This document shows positions 1-13,200 of a DNA stretch of 64,000 bases, in pieces. The stretch's first letter is position 1; each line of letters starts with the position of its first letter. Where the stretch lies: contig NC_047066.1 in NCBI RefSeq assembly GCF_902459465.1, forward strand, positions 5,802,377 to 5,866,376, written 5' to 3'. Below the pieces are notes generated by a model, which saw only the letters and a list, made by a program, of their open reading frames with translations, did no database searches and was not told the DNA's origin. Made by a program: the position numbers and the translations under genes. The DNA is from Asterias rubens. Its lineage: Eukaryota; Echinodermata; Asteroidea; Forcipulatida; Asteriidae.

Positions 1-1288
1 CCTCATCACCAGGGTGTACCCGGCTTGACCGTCTACGACCGACAGACAGCGCGCTGCTGAGCTTCCTGATGACTGTCGACAAAAAACTGCCCGACTTGTG
101 GCTGGAGCCCGACTTGGACTGACTCGGGGAAGGATGGGAGGATACTTCTTTCAGGGGAGGAGGGGGAGTACCGAGCTCTCGATCAATGGAATGTGATTGC
201 TCCATGTCGGCCACCGGGGCTGCATCTTCCAATACGGAGCGAGTAGCTGCACCTGCTATGGTGGAATCGTCCGAGGTGCCAATGTAATAGGATTCCGGAA
301 CACAATGTGGCAGCGGGCTTTGTGCTCCAAATTCTTCGGAGCTGTTTGACGAGCTGACCAAGTCTTCACCTCCGCTGATTGATGACGATGAGATGAAGCT
401 TAACTCCGAGGCTGGGGATGAGCCGGGACTACAATCTGGCTCAAGCCGTTCTTCAATGCCCAGCTCCCCACTGTTTTCTTCATCAATGGCCATCCTTTCC
501 CCAGTGTTTGTGGACTCGTTTTTGTTTGCCAGTTCAAAATCCCTTTCTTGCTCAAGTTCTCCACTATCAGCTGGTTGTCCACTATCAGTCTTTTGTAAAC
601 TGTTGGCTGGTGTCACACCATCAATCTGTCTGCCATTACTGGCTGTTTCCCTTTTGTCTGCCATTGCGTCCCTGTTGGTCGGTTCCTCATCATTGGTCTG
701 TCCACTATTTTTGGCCAAATCCTCTGTACTGGCCTGTTGTCCATTGTCGTCTTGTTCTGTTGCGTTGACCAGTTCGCCACTTTTTACTTCACAGGGGCCA
801 TTGGTCAACACTCCCTCTGGTGTTTGAATGCTTCCATCCTTCACGTCGTCGAATACAGAGATGTCCTCAATGTTGCCCTCTGCAGAGTGCGACCCATTCC
901 CATCACTTCCTAATGTACTGGCTTCTTTTCGATTGTCCAAGGCCAAAGGCTCTGCCTCATGAGACGCAATGCCTTCATCCAAGACCTTGGTTTCATCCCG
1001 TCTAGCCTGCTTATCATCTGGTGAGGCATCATCGATAGAAGCATCCATCGCCACCACACTTTCCCTATACCCATCAACATCGCTTTCAGCCTTCACTCTT
1101 TGTTCACAAGTCGGATCCCGTTGGCGGTTTTCAATTAAGTTGGGCGGTTTTTCAGAGTCATCTTGGCACTTTGCCGCCTGCGTTCCTTCTGCAATAACTG
1201 CTGCATTGGAAACACCAGTTGTATGTCCACCATTTGGTACTTCCTCGTCAGCATGCTCAGAAACCGGCTCTTCAATGGTGTGACGAGC
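1..1288 (-). CDS. FSIP2: FSIP2-like exon 12, runs off the window
   Basis: The reverse strand is open from 1288 through base 1 in one frame (429 codons, no stop in any segment I translated). It begins after a good acceptor (pyrimidine-rich tract, CTGCCAG) in phase 0, which matches the donor at 5463. The product is acidic near the start (EEP, DDSEKPP, DDASPDDK) and becomes Ser/Lys/Arg-rich near the window edge. It resembles exon 11 in composition, which supports both being parts of one protein. Nothing in it matches a domain I know. The plus-strand ORFs over 393-1283 are antisense shadows. Confidence 0.65.
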
Positions 1289-4200
1289 CTGGCAGAAGAT
1301 AGAAAACAATATTCAGGATGTTAAAATTGGCGACAGCCGATAGTTAAAAATTGCATGATCAAAACATATAAAACAATGATTTGCTGAGTTGTTTCATCAA
1401 TAGTGCTTTGTTTCCTTATTTCAATCACAGATTTCAATTTGAAAATTTTGGGGTCTACTTGTTAATATTCAGAGATGGTCGGGGTGACTTTGGGAAGCTA
1501 TTGTTGCTATGGTTTTCTGTTGGGTGTGTCGGTATCAGTCTCTCTCCGTGTTTTGTCTATGGTCTGTTAAAGACCTATAAACTCTGCATTCACTCGTCAG
1601 AATGGCCGTCCAAATGTTCTAGTCAGTGTTTTTGGTATATTTTTATTCACATTATCACATTGTGACCCGAAGGCCAAATTGCATGACAATTTACAATATA
1701 AAAACAACACAAATCATTGAAAAAAGGAACAAATTAAGAAGCAGCTCACAAGGAATATAAAGGCCCTATTTAGATAACTGGTAAAAAGTAAGCACGGGCA
1801 GTTTTATTAATAATCAAAATGCGAGTAATAATCTAGCACAGATTTGAGGTGGTGGCACTAATTAAAAAAAAAAAAAAAAAAAAGTTATTAAAAGCTGTTC
1901 ACAGAGCAAAATATTCTACTTGTTCAGCAAGCTGATGAAATAGGGTATTGGGCTGTTTTTGAATCGTGATGTCCTGGTGCGTAAGTGTGAATAATGATGT
2001 GCATTACGCAGGTTGCGGGCGTGAGACTCCCGTCTGGTAGGAGGGAGAAGATCATATGTACGTTCTGACTTGGCAAGTCCTTCGGCCAAGCTGAGACAAT
2101 GTTTCACCCTCCTATCAGCAAGAGACTCAAGCCCGCAAAGCTGCATAGCATCCGCATACGAAGTATAGCGCTGTGCCAAAATTGTTCTGCATGCACGTTT
2201 TTGCAGGTGCTCCAGAGTCTTCTCCTGGGCAGCAGTAATTGAGGAAGACCAAGTAACATCCGCATATTCAACAGCAGGCCTCACATAACTTTTATAAATT
2301 GTTATGAGTTCAACATCATTAAATCCAAACCTCTTAAGCAGTCGGAGCATATACAGTTTTTGATTGGCTTTCTTAGAAATTTCATTGATATTTTTATCCC
2401 ATCGTAGGTCATTCTGTAGCCAGACTCCTAGGACCTTTGCCTCAGATACAAAGTTCAGAGGGACTCCCGCAATGCTCAACTCGGCATGTGGTGGGGGTTT
2501 AGTTTTGAAACATGTTTGGATGGCTTGACACTTGGAGGGATTCAGGCTGAGTTTGTTGGTGTTGGTCCATTCAGTAAATTCATCAAGAACTACTTGCAGC
2601 CCACTAGGCTGGAAGCAGGAACGATTTTCAGCAAATGTCAAGTCATCCACATATTTCCAGCACTTAATCTTTTCACCCAAATCATGAGCAGCGTCATTAA
2701 TAACAACCTGGAAACCAATGGGGCCGAGTTTAGTTCCTTGCGGGAGAGCTCCACTGAGAACCTTGTACTCTGAGAGTGCTTGGTTGTATCGTACACATTG
2801 GGCGCGGTTGCTGACAAAGTCACACAACCAAGGGACGATGGATCTACGGACTCCCAAGCGGATAAATTTTTCAATGAGGATGGTATGATCAATCATATCG
2901 AACGCCTTGGAAAAATCCGTCAGAACCACCGTCCCAATGTTGTCAACCTTGTCGGCACTTTGATGGAGTGAATGAAGGAGACTAACTAAATAATGGGAGG
3001 TCGAAATGCCTTTGACATTGCCAAATTGCTGTGGGTCAATTTTGTCTTGAATATCATCCAAAACCCAGTTTGTTACAAAACCCTCCCCAATCTTTGCAAA
3101 GCAGTCAGTCAAAGAAACTGGCCTGAGTTTATCAGCTGTAGGGGGGTTCGTTTTTGGTATTGGCACTACTATGGCCTTTTTCCATTGCTTAGGCACCACA
3201 CCCTCTTTGTACGAGCAATTCAACACATCAGTTAAAGGTGAACTCAACTCATAGGCAAATTCTTTAACAAGCTTGGGAGAAATTCCATCGGGACCAGTTG
3301 CTTTGTTGGATTTGACTTTTTTGAGCTCAGTGTACACTTCCCAAGGATAGAGTGATGGTGGAGGTTCCATGGCTGGTAAGTAGGCCTCCAGAACATTAAG
3401 ATCCAGTGGGGGGATATGAGAAGAAACCTTCACAAACTGATCATTAATTGTATTGGCAATGGTCACATGATCATCATCACTCACTCCCTGGACAAGTATT
3501 CTGAGGACAGCTTTAGTGTTTCCAGACATTGTTTTTATCTGCTGGTGCCACTTCCTTGGATTGGTTTCTTGTAGAATTCGGACTCTGTTAGCGTAGAAGT
3601 AAACTTTAGCCTTCTTGATCTCTCTACGTACCTCATTGCGTAGTTTATTGTACACCTCGACTCTCCCCGATCCGAACGCAACCTGTCTCTTTTTTACAAG
3701 TGATTGAACTTTCTGAGACATCCATGGTTTACTACTGCTTTGGGTTATTATTGTCTGCATGGGAAAGAATCTATCAACTGCACCATGGAGAGACTCGTAT
3801 AGTGCGTCTGCCTTACGCTGGGTATTTTCAGCTTTGAGAACATTAGACCAGTCTTGTTCTTGGATCCACCTACCAAACTCTCTCAATTCTGTATCTTTCA
3901 TGGGACGAAATGTCCTTTTGCTGCCCTGATTTTTTATAACATGCACTTTGGGTCTCCACAGGATACACACATGATCACTCTTTCCTAATGCTGACAAGGG
4001 AACTGGGTCTCTATAGTGAACATTGAAATTGGTCATGATAAGATCTAATGTAGCAAGTGCACGAGTGGGAAATTTAACCAACTGTTTTAGATTACAATGC
4101 TTGAGAATGTTGTTTACGGGCATTCTGTTGAAGTCCCCCATAATAGCAAAGCCTATGTCCGGATATTTAGTGTGGAGAAGGTCCATGGATTCCAATAGAT

Positions 4201-7200
4201 GTTGTGTGAGAAGATCTTGGAGGGATGAATCTGGTGGAATATAGACGCCACATACAGCGATGATCGATGTATCTCTGGGTAGCCTCTTAGGTTGTAATAG
4301 AGACCATACACACTCCAGCTCGTTGGGGACTGAGATTTCTGGAATCCCACTTGTAGTGATTTGTGACTTGACATAAACTGCAACTCCTCCACCTTTTGCA
4401 TGACTACGAGACTTTGAAAAAATCTCATAGCCGTCAATGGAGAGCATATAGTCAGGCATATCAGGTCGAAACCAAGATTCAGTTATCACTCCCACATCTA
4501 CAGATTCTTGATGTAAAAGCAGTTCAAAGTCATCAAATTTGTTCACAAGAGATTGAGCGTTGCAAAGCACGAATGTAGGAAAATCTCTCTTTGGATGTTC
4601 TTGAACTGATGTTAAAGTGTTGGTTTTAATCTCAGTAAGATTTGACAAAGTTACTCCTCTTCTAATGATCGTGGGGTTCTGTAAGTGAGGTCTATAAGCC
4701 TCCACAACTTGTATCTTCCTGTACAGGTTCTTACCTCCACGACATCCCCTCTTATTTCTTTTTCGGCACGCCAATAAATCAATGAGTGTACTTTGTAGAT
4801 GGGTGTCCGGTTGGAACAAGCAGTTGTTACTGTTCAAGCTCTTAAGAAAGCTATTGGAGTACGTATATCTGTTAATTGTAGGCATGTCTCTTGAGAGAGA
4901 GATATAAAAAAACTTCACAGTTTCAAATCTCACAGTTAATTAGTTTAGTAACGCTCACAGTAGTGTGAATATGGCATTCAGAGAGCTGACGAATGACATA
5001 GCACCGGCTATAGCATGCAGTCAGTGCCAGCGTCCTCAAAACAGTTCAGCACCAGATGAACAAGCAAGGTGGAGGTGTCAGCACCAGACTAAAAACTCCT
5101 ATCAAATACTGGTTAGAGGCAGTCTAGTGTCACTCCTCTAAATGTGAAAACAATGTTCTGCAAAGACCACCGCAAAACTGTGGTAAAAACTCACTTTTAA
5201 TACAAAGTCAACGAAAAATACTGGTGTGCAGGTGATCACGAGTACTCACATACTATAAAGTTCACATATTTGAGACAAACACCAACTCACAAGCAGCAAA
5301 ACTGAGACAATCTATCGAAAAACAGCAGAGCAGTAAAAACATCATGATGCAGCCTCACGAAGGGCGCCCTCAAGAAAATGTGTAACCCTTTCGCTAAAAT
5401 GAAAAGAGAACATCTCGCTTAACCCATCATTACTTGGTACTGCAATCTTCATTGTCGCTCACCTTCAATCTCCGTTTCGGCAAGTAACACACTCCCTCCG
5501 ACTCATCAATCGTCACAAGTTCCTCTTGTGAATGATGAGCGGTCACATCCTCTTGATCTGCGTCTAAGATGTCGCAGATGTCGTCCATCTTATCCGAAAA
5601 GTTCTTGGAATGTTTTGAGTGCTTGGACAGCTCCCGGACCAATGTGTCCTTCAGGCATTTGGCCGAGCCTTGACAGAAGGTCATGTCGGGACGAAAGATG
5701 TTGCGAAAGGAGTTGCGACTGCCCGTGGTGTAAGACGACGCTACCTTGTGGTGACGATCTGGCTTCATGGAGATAGCCGAGAGGTTGGAATCTATCAGGT
5801 CCTCACTCACATTGATGAGGTTGTTGTGGTACATTGGGACGATGGTGCTGTAGTGATGATGACTGCTCTCCTTCGATGCTGCTTCGTTGTCGTCAGGAGG
5901 AAGCTTATCATCCGTCGGTATGTTCGTAGCTGAGATTTTATTCTCTGTTTTTGTGTGGTCGTGAGAGTCGGCATCATGGTGGATGAGCCTTCCTGAGCTG
6001 TCTGCCTTGAGCGAGTCTGCGGATAACACCGCAGCTGTAACGTTGATGGAAACTTTCGACGAGGCAGAGGAGGTTGCGGAATGGTGCCTTGCCGGCATGA
6101 CAGCTCCTTCAAAGACCTTCTTGTGGTTTCCCATTTCCTTCACGACCTCTTGGAGGTCTGTCGCAAAAGCTCCGCTCAGACATCCCTTCAGGGAGGTGAC
6201 GCTTGTCTCCTCGGCAATGATCTCATTCTCAACTACTCCAATAATGTCACCACCTTCTTCTTCACTTTCACTGCTACTACTGCTACTGCTACTACAGCTG
6301 CTGCTGCTACACTCACTCTCTGTCTGCCTCTTGTCCTCCTCATCGCCATCTTGTTCAACTTCAGGAAGTTGTTGTTTAATTTCAGAAAGGTGTTCTTTGG
6401 AGTGATTTTGGTCTTCGTGGTGATGTTCGTGGTGATGTTCATGGTGATGATGCTCATGATTGTGGTGGTGATGATGTTGCATCTCCTGCTCCACATCCTC
6501 CAAGATGCCCATCACGTTCGCCAGGAGGATACTGTCACTCTCCATGTTCTCATCTGCTTCCTCCTCATTCATGCCAGAAGGGGAATCCTCTCTTTGATTA
6601 TCTTTAAGGTCGAGATCTGCCTTGTCCCCAAGATGCTCTTCCTGTCGAGAACCTTCCATCTTGATGTCAACTTGGCTTTCCACTTTTTCCTCCGGAGCTT
6701 TGCCATCAGCAGGTAGTGTTTCTCTTGAACTCCCGAGCTCCACAGATTGATCGGTCGAGTTAAACGGTTTGCTCAAAGCATCCCTGTCAAACTCAACTTT
6801 TAAACTTTCAGCTTGCTTCTCTTTGTCCTCTTCTTTAGGACAGAGAGTTGAGTCCATCAACTTTAAATCGTGTTCTTCGGGAAACTGTTTTTTCGATGCT
6901 TCCTCACCGCTGTCTACCTCCCTTTCTAACTCTTCAACCTTCACTGTAATTGTTCTCGTACTCAACTGGTTCTCTTCTGATTGCTCGTGCTGAGTATTCT
7001 CGTTTCCTCTTTCTGCCTCTTGTTCAATTTCCTCACCGATTGCCATGTTCTCTTCAGCAACTTTGCTTCCTTCTTTGAGATTCAGGTCAGACTCAGTTTC
7101 CCAGAACTCGGTATCAGTCCATGAGTCGTCCTCAGACATTGAGTACTCCTCTTCGGCCGCATCTTTTTCATTCTCGCCATCTTCAATTCAATTAAATTCA

Positions 7201-10200
7201 AATCAATTAAACAAGTACTGAGTACACAGTGCTAACACACATCGGTGTATGGGTAAAAACCAAAATTAATATTCTTTATCCCCGATTTTAACATCTATTA
7301 TATCGTTGCGGTAACCGCTGCCAAAACATAGGATTCGAACTGCCTCTAGCTGCCGGGCAACCTCGGTAGTCTAGTTGGTAAGACACTGCTCTAGAATTGC
7401 AAGGGTCGTGGGTTCGAATCCCACGAGAGTAACATGCCTGTGATATTTTTTCACAGGACTCGGGAAAGTACTGAGTATACAGTGCTAACACACATCGGTG
7501 TATGGGTAAAAACCAAAATTAATATTCTTTATCCCCGATGCAATTTTAACATCTATTATAAATTAAACATTAGTTATGTATTCACAATAAGAAAAGGCGA
7601 AATCATTAGGACATAATAGAGAACAATACAAGCTAAGAGTAACCATGACCAATGATAATGATAGGGCCTACTGAACAATTGTAACAATTATAAGTATGGA
7701 GGCTGTTCGAATAAGCCGAGGCTTGCGGGGAACAGCCCTAGACATGATACAAAAACAATAAGCAAAGACAACAAAACATAAAAAAACGAAACAAACAGAC
7801 AGGAGATAATGCAAATTGTATTATGAGTAAATTATAAAGATATAATAATGACAACATTAAGACCGGGGCCGAATTTCATAGATCTGCTAAATCAGAAAAA
7901 TATTACTTAACAAATTCCTGCTTTTATAAGCAGAAATGAGCATGATACCAGTCACAAATTGTACATGTGACAAATGGTACCATGTTCTGGTAAGCATAAG
8001 TTTTGTTGTTCTTAGCTACTTTTTGTGCTTAAGCAGCTCTATGTAATTGAGCCCTGCTAAAAACAAAACAAACCAGGTTCTTCCATGTCAGTGTCAGATC
8101 CAACAATGTCTTGGTGAAGTTTCTCCTCGGGGACGGAGCCAGATGAAGTACTTCCTCCAGATGAAGATGACCGTGTACCAGAGGAGCGTTCGTCCCTGTC
8201 TTCCTCAGACCGATGTTGGCGTTTCTCCGCCTCCTCCTGATCCCTGTCCGGCCACGCCTTTACTGCCACGCCCTTTCCAACCACACCCTTCCCAAGATGC
8301 TCCCGGTCTCTCTCCTCCATCTTCATCTTATCTTCCTCCTCATCACCACTCTCATCCGCCAAGTAAACATCCTGCATGATCGACACGGGTCCCGTCTGCT
8401 CATCGGCTCGGCACTCTGGAGACTGCCGGTAGTCCAGTGACGTCACCGAGAGCACCTGATCCGTTATGGTAATGACCGGCTTTTCTTTTACCAGCGGGGT
8501 GAAGACGAAGCTCTCATCGCTTGATGAAATCGAGTCACGTGATGTTGAGTTTGTAAGACCCACGAGCTATTGAAATGAAATATATTATAATTCAATCAAC
8601 ATAATTTTTGACACGGAAGTTTGATGCACAAAAATAGATTTTAATCAAACAGCAAAAGGTACTATACTTTCCGTTAAAATACTTATTTATAACTTTAACT
8701 GTCAGCTATCATGGTATTTTTTCTTTTGAATCTATTTGATTACTTTCCTGAGCTGAGTTTGTTGAACCATGGAGGTAGAATGGTTGAACCGCCATGATGA
8801 GGCGCTTGAAAACCAGTGTGGTCACTTCACTGATTTCTGATATAGTGCTATTGGTATACAGCGGGAAACCCGACCAAAAGAAGCATAACGGTCCTACCGG
8901 ATTCTTACTAACGGACACAGTTTTTTCTCTAGTATAATTGCTGAATATTTTACACCTGAAATAAATAGATTCTTACCCTGGATGTTGAAGCGCTTGCAGC
9001 CTCATCGGTCTTCTTCTTCTCCTCATTTAGTCTTGTCTCAAGCTGTTCTTCGTGATCTTGAAGTTTCCCGTTCAATATTTTGGTCGTGTGTCTGTAAATA
9101 GCTGTCATGTCACAAAGAGAAAGTTTGTCTGTGAACATTTTGTCGCGACCCCTTCTTTGTGAGTAGTTTATGTCTTTTCAAAATCTGTTTTACAGAAAGT
9201 TCACTGTTAAATGTGCTTCGGGATAAAGAATACTATTTGGTTTTACTCTTACATCGATGTTTGAAGCACTGTACTCAGTACTTTCCCAAGTTCTGTGAAC
9301 ACAAACCACAGGCATATTACTCGGTGGGATTCGGACCCACGACCATTTGCAATTCTAAAGCAGATGTCTTTATCACTAGAAAAATGAGACTGCCCGGTAG
9401 CTATATATGGCGCGCTCGGAACCTATATTTTAGCAGCGGGCACCGCAACGATTTAATAAAAATGCTAAATTTGCATCGGAGAAAAAAAGTGCTTTTACCC
9501 AAAAGTTTACTTGACCCTGGACAAGGCCCAATAATAAAGGTGCAGTGCACTCTACTGTTTGAAGAGTTCAAAACAACTTACTTTTTGTTTTTAAATGTTG
9601 GTTCAAAATAACAAGTTGATAGAACCGTTATAATATTTGGTGTAAATCTACATTGAAATTCCTCTACATGTGTCGTCCATCACGGCAGCTTACCCATTTG
9701 TCGCCGGTGTCGGCGGTTGTATTTCTCTCTGATCTTGGATAGTCTCTTGTCGAGTCGCCTGGCGATTATTGCTTCTCTCTCGGCAACGAGTTTGGCCCTG
9801 GCATCCCTGATATTCTCAAAGACGACTTGAGTGGACAGATTTCGGGAAAGAGGGGAAAGAGTATTAAGATGAACTTCCCCGATACACATAAAACTACAGT
9901 ACTATGAAGCTCTGTTACCTCAATTATATCGCTTGCTCATGGGACGAGGAAACCTTAAATGGTTGAGTAGTAACGACACTTGAACTATACCGTTCGTGAG
10001 CAGACCTATTTGTCAACACTTTTCCCAAAATGTATCACTTCGCTACTTCAAACTTGCCCTTTTAACCCAGGACGTAAATTCTCTTAATAAATTATACAGC
10101 ATATTTCACAAGTGGTGAGAATTGTGATTGAACAAAGATCGCAACGTGTTAAATTGCGCTCGAACTAGGCCTGCGTAATGGGGAAAAAGTTTGCTACGTA

Positions 10201-13200
10201 AACAAAAATGGATCACCGCGCGGATTTTAAGAAAGGCCAACTGTTGTTTGCAAATTACGCAAATTCGACGTTTTTGTGGAGAACTTTTGGAAACTGTGAG
10301 TTTAGAACTGCGTCCGTGCGGAAAACTCGTCAGTCGGACAACTCGACTCGGGTCGGGCAGATTGACAAGTCGCCTGTGAGGCAACTGGACACGGAGTGCC
10401 AAGACAAGACGACATGGTGAATTGCTGATCTCCGTTACTGTACGAGTTGCCTGATAACCCACCACGTATCTTCTCTTAACTCACGTGGGCTACCTTGTTG
10501 CTTTGCTCGGTGGGCCTCAGCCATCCTCCTTCGCATGACTTTGACCTTTTTTCCCTTAGTCTCCTCCTCGTGTCGTTGGTCGGCCTCTTGGGTCTGCTGG
10601 AGCTCGTGCGCCGTCTCTCGTCTTTCCCATTGCTCCTCAAGCTAAAAGCAGACGAAAGAAATTTTGTTGTCGATCTGGAGTCGGCTTTGAAGCTCTTCGT
10701 GGTGACATTTTAAACTTGGGCCTGCGGTGGCTGATTTGCAGTATTTTGTTAGTAATCTTTTAGTCTTGCAATACATCTTTATACTGAAATTAACGATCAC
10801 TTTGAAGAAGACAAAAATCAATTGGGGTTGAACAAAGAAAAAATTGACTAGAGTTAACTTGCCGGCACTCTACCAACTGACCTATCTAGCCCGATGTTGG
10901 CGGTCTTTTTTCACTTTTTTCCATCATGGAAGTGTTCTGCCTCTGCAAATTTGGTTATGTTTTTTTTCTTCTAACCAATAAGCCGGAATAGCATGCAAAT
11001 AATTCATGTTAGAGAAAAAAAATGGGTGAATTTTATATTTTCGAACCCTGAATGCGAAACATACTAAGAATTGGGACAAAGGCCAGATGGACGTTTAATG
11101 GTCCGATTTCGGCGAGAGATAAAGCAACTCAATTTTTTTATAAATATACTAGTCCAAAGAGTTAGATAATGTTTCACTCGGTAATGTGTCTGCTCCTGAC
11201 CATGTTTACCTTCATTTCTCGCTTGGCCGCCTTGATGAGTTTCCTTCGTTCAAGTTCCCTTTCTCGTTCCACCTCCTCTTCGAGACGTTTCTTCAGCTGA
11301 AGAAATTGCCTCTCATGGGCCGGGGTCTTATTGGGAAGAAAACAAATGTTGAAAGAATTAAAATGTTCGGTTTTATGTTTCAACTTTCTATTTTGCTAGG
11401 AGGAGTGGGAAAACTACCAATCCACGATAAGTTAGTGTTTTGCTGGGTTCCTTTATACGTGCATTACCATTCCTAGTAGCCTACATGGGACAAACAGCTT
11501 TATGCCCCCCCCCCCCCCCCCGAAGGAAAATGCATTATCAACATATTAATATCGACCTTTTTAAAGCCATTGGACACTTTCGGAACAGAACAAAAAATAA
11601 AAGTTCACAGATTTACAAATAACTTACAGGGTGTACAACTAATGGTAAAATACTTGTCTTGATATATTATTCCATGAAATGCTTTACTTTTTGAGAAAAC
11701 AGTAAAACAATATCAATTCTCGATATCGAGAATTCAAATTTAGTTTAAACACATGTCATGACACGGCGAAACGTGCGGAAACAAGGGTGGGTTTTCCCGT
11801 TATTTTCTCCCGACTTCGATGACCGATTGAGTCTAAATTTTCACAGGTTTGTTATTTTTATAGATAAGTTGTGATACACGAAGTGTGGGCCTTGGATAAT
11901 ACTGTTTACCGAAAGTGTCCAATGGCTTTAAGGAGAAGTTCTCCCGAAATAAAAATGATACAATAACAAATTATTTTTAAGAGCTATTTAAACAGATTGC
12001 ATGCTATAAGCTTTCTATTTGTTTTCATTGTGTGTCGGAAATTTAATGGGTGCCCTTTTCAATGGAATCCGGAACGTGTCCATAGGGCTGTTCCACAAGC
12101 CTCAACTGATCTGAGCATCCTCATTCTTGTTACATTTTTCATTACCATTATCATTGATACGTTTACTCTATAAATTGTGTCATAATGATTCTGTCTGTTC
12201 TGATTGTGAGTAATAGGCCTATACGAAAACAATGTTTCAATGAATGAATTGAATTTGACTAATAAGTTATACGCGATCTGAGCGTGACTAGTGGTTTGAC
12301 TTTAATCTATTTAACCGCCGTATAAACAGACAAACAAGCACAGAAACACACAAACAAACAAACTGAAATAGAAGGCATAAAAACTGCTGTTGTACCTTTT
12401 CCTCTCTTTGGCCCGTACCAATCTTGCCTGCCTTGCGTCTCTGCTCCTGAGCCGTATGGGCCTTCACGACGCCATCCCGTATCGTCTTAATCTTGGAAAC
12501 ACTTATCTTTTTCGATGCATTTTTGATCTTTTCGTTTTTCTTTTCTTGTTGAGGCGGTCTGGACGGAGGGAAATGAAATGTGTACCGTTGACTCTGTATC
12601 ACGAGCTACTATTTTGTTATTTCGTTGAGAAAAAAGACTGTCAAACCCGACTCCAATATGGACTTAATTTGATCCTTCGATGTCGATCCTTTGTGAATGA
12701 TGCCCGTTAATAAGTTGGCTAAATATTTTGAACTTTGTTATGTATTTCAAGAAATTGGCCGCCATCGTTGATGAAACATTTTATGCTTGAAAGGCTCTCT
12801 CCTTGGCTGAGAGATGAGCGCAGCGCGTACACACGTGCACTTTTCCATTGTTTTTTAAATTAAAGATGGCGGTCAATGACGTCATGCATCCATACCTTGC
12901 GATAGATCTAGTGGACGGAGCTCTCCGTTGATGTTTAGCCGGTCGGTATGCAGCCTTGTGCCAACTGTCAGTCCATGTAGGCGTCAATCGCTTCTTGTGA
13001 TGGTTGAGTTTATGATGCTGGTGGCCATGGTAGCTCATTCGGTTTTCTCGGCTACGAGCTTTTTTCATCTTGAAAAAAAACGGTAGATTGAAAAGTTTGT
13101 TTAAACCGTTTGTTAATGACTCTGAAAATGAATGGCAATAAAAACTAACTTGATAAGAATCATCGGGGACACTTCTCTACCTCGTGACATCATTTGACGA

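Noticed and set aside
393..1283. Plus-strand ORFs of 61-144 aa
   Set aside because: They are antisense to the continuous minus-strand FSIP2-like exon 12, which has better coding character and a fitting acceptor.
5807..6716. Plus-strand and alternate-frame ORFs up to 211 aa over the His/Ser-rich exon
   Set aside because: Trinucleotide-biased DNA leaves several frames open; only the minus-strand frame has matching splice phases on both sides.
7361..7432. Functional tRNA gene
   Set aside because: Boxes A and B are good, but the same sequence recurs with an identical non-tRNA tail in several places, which marks a SINE head.
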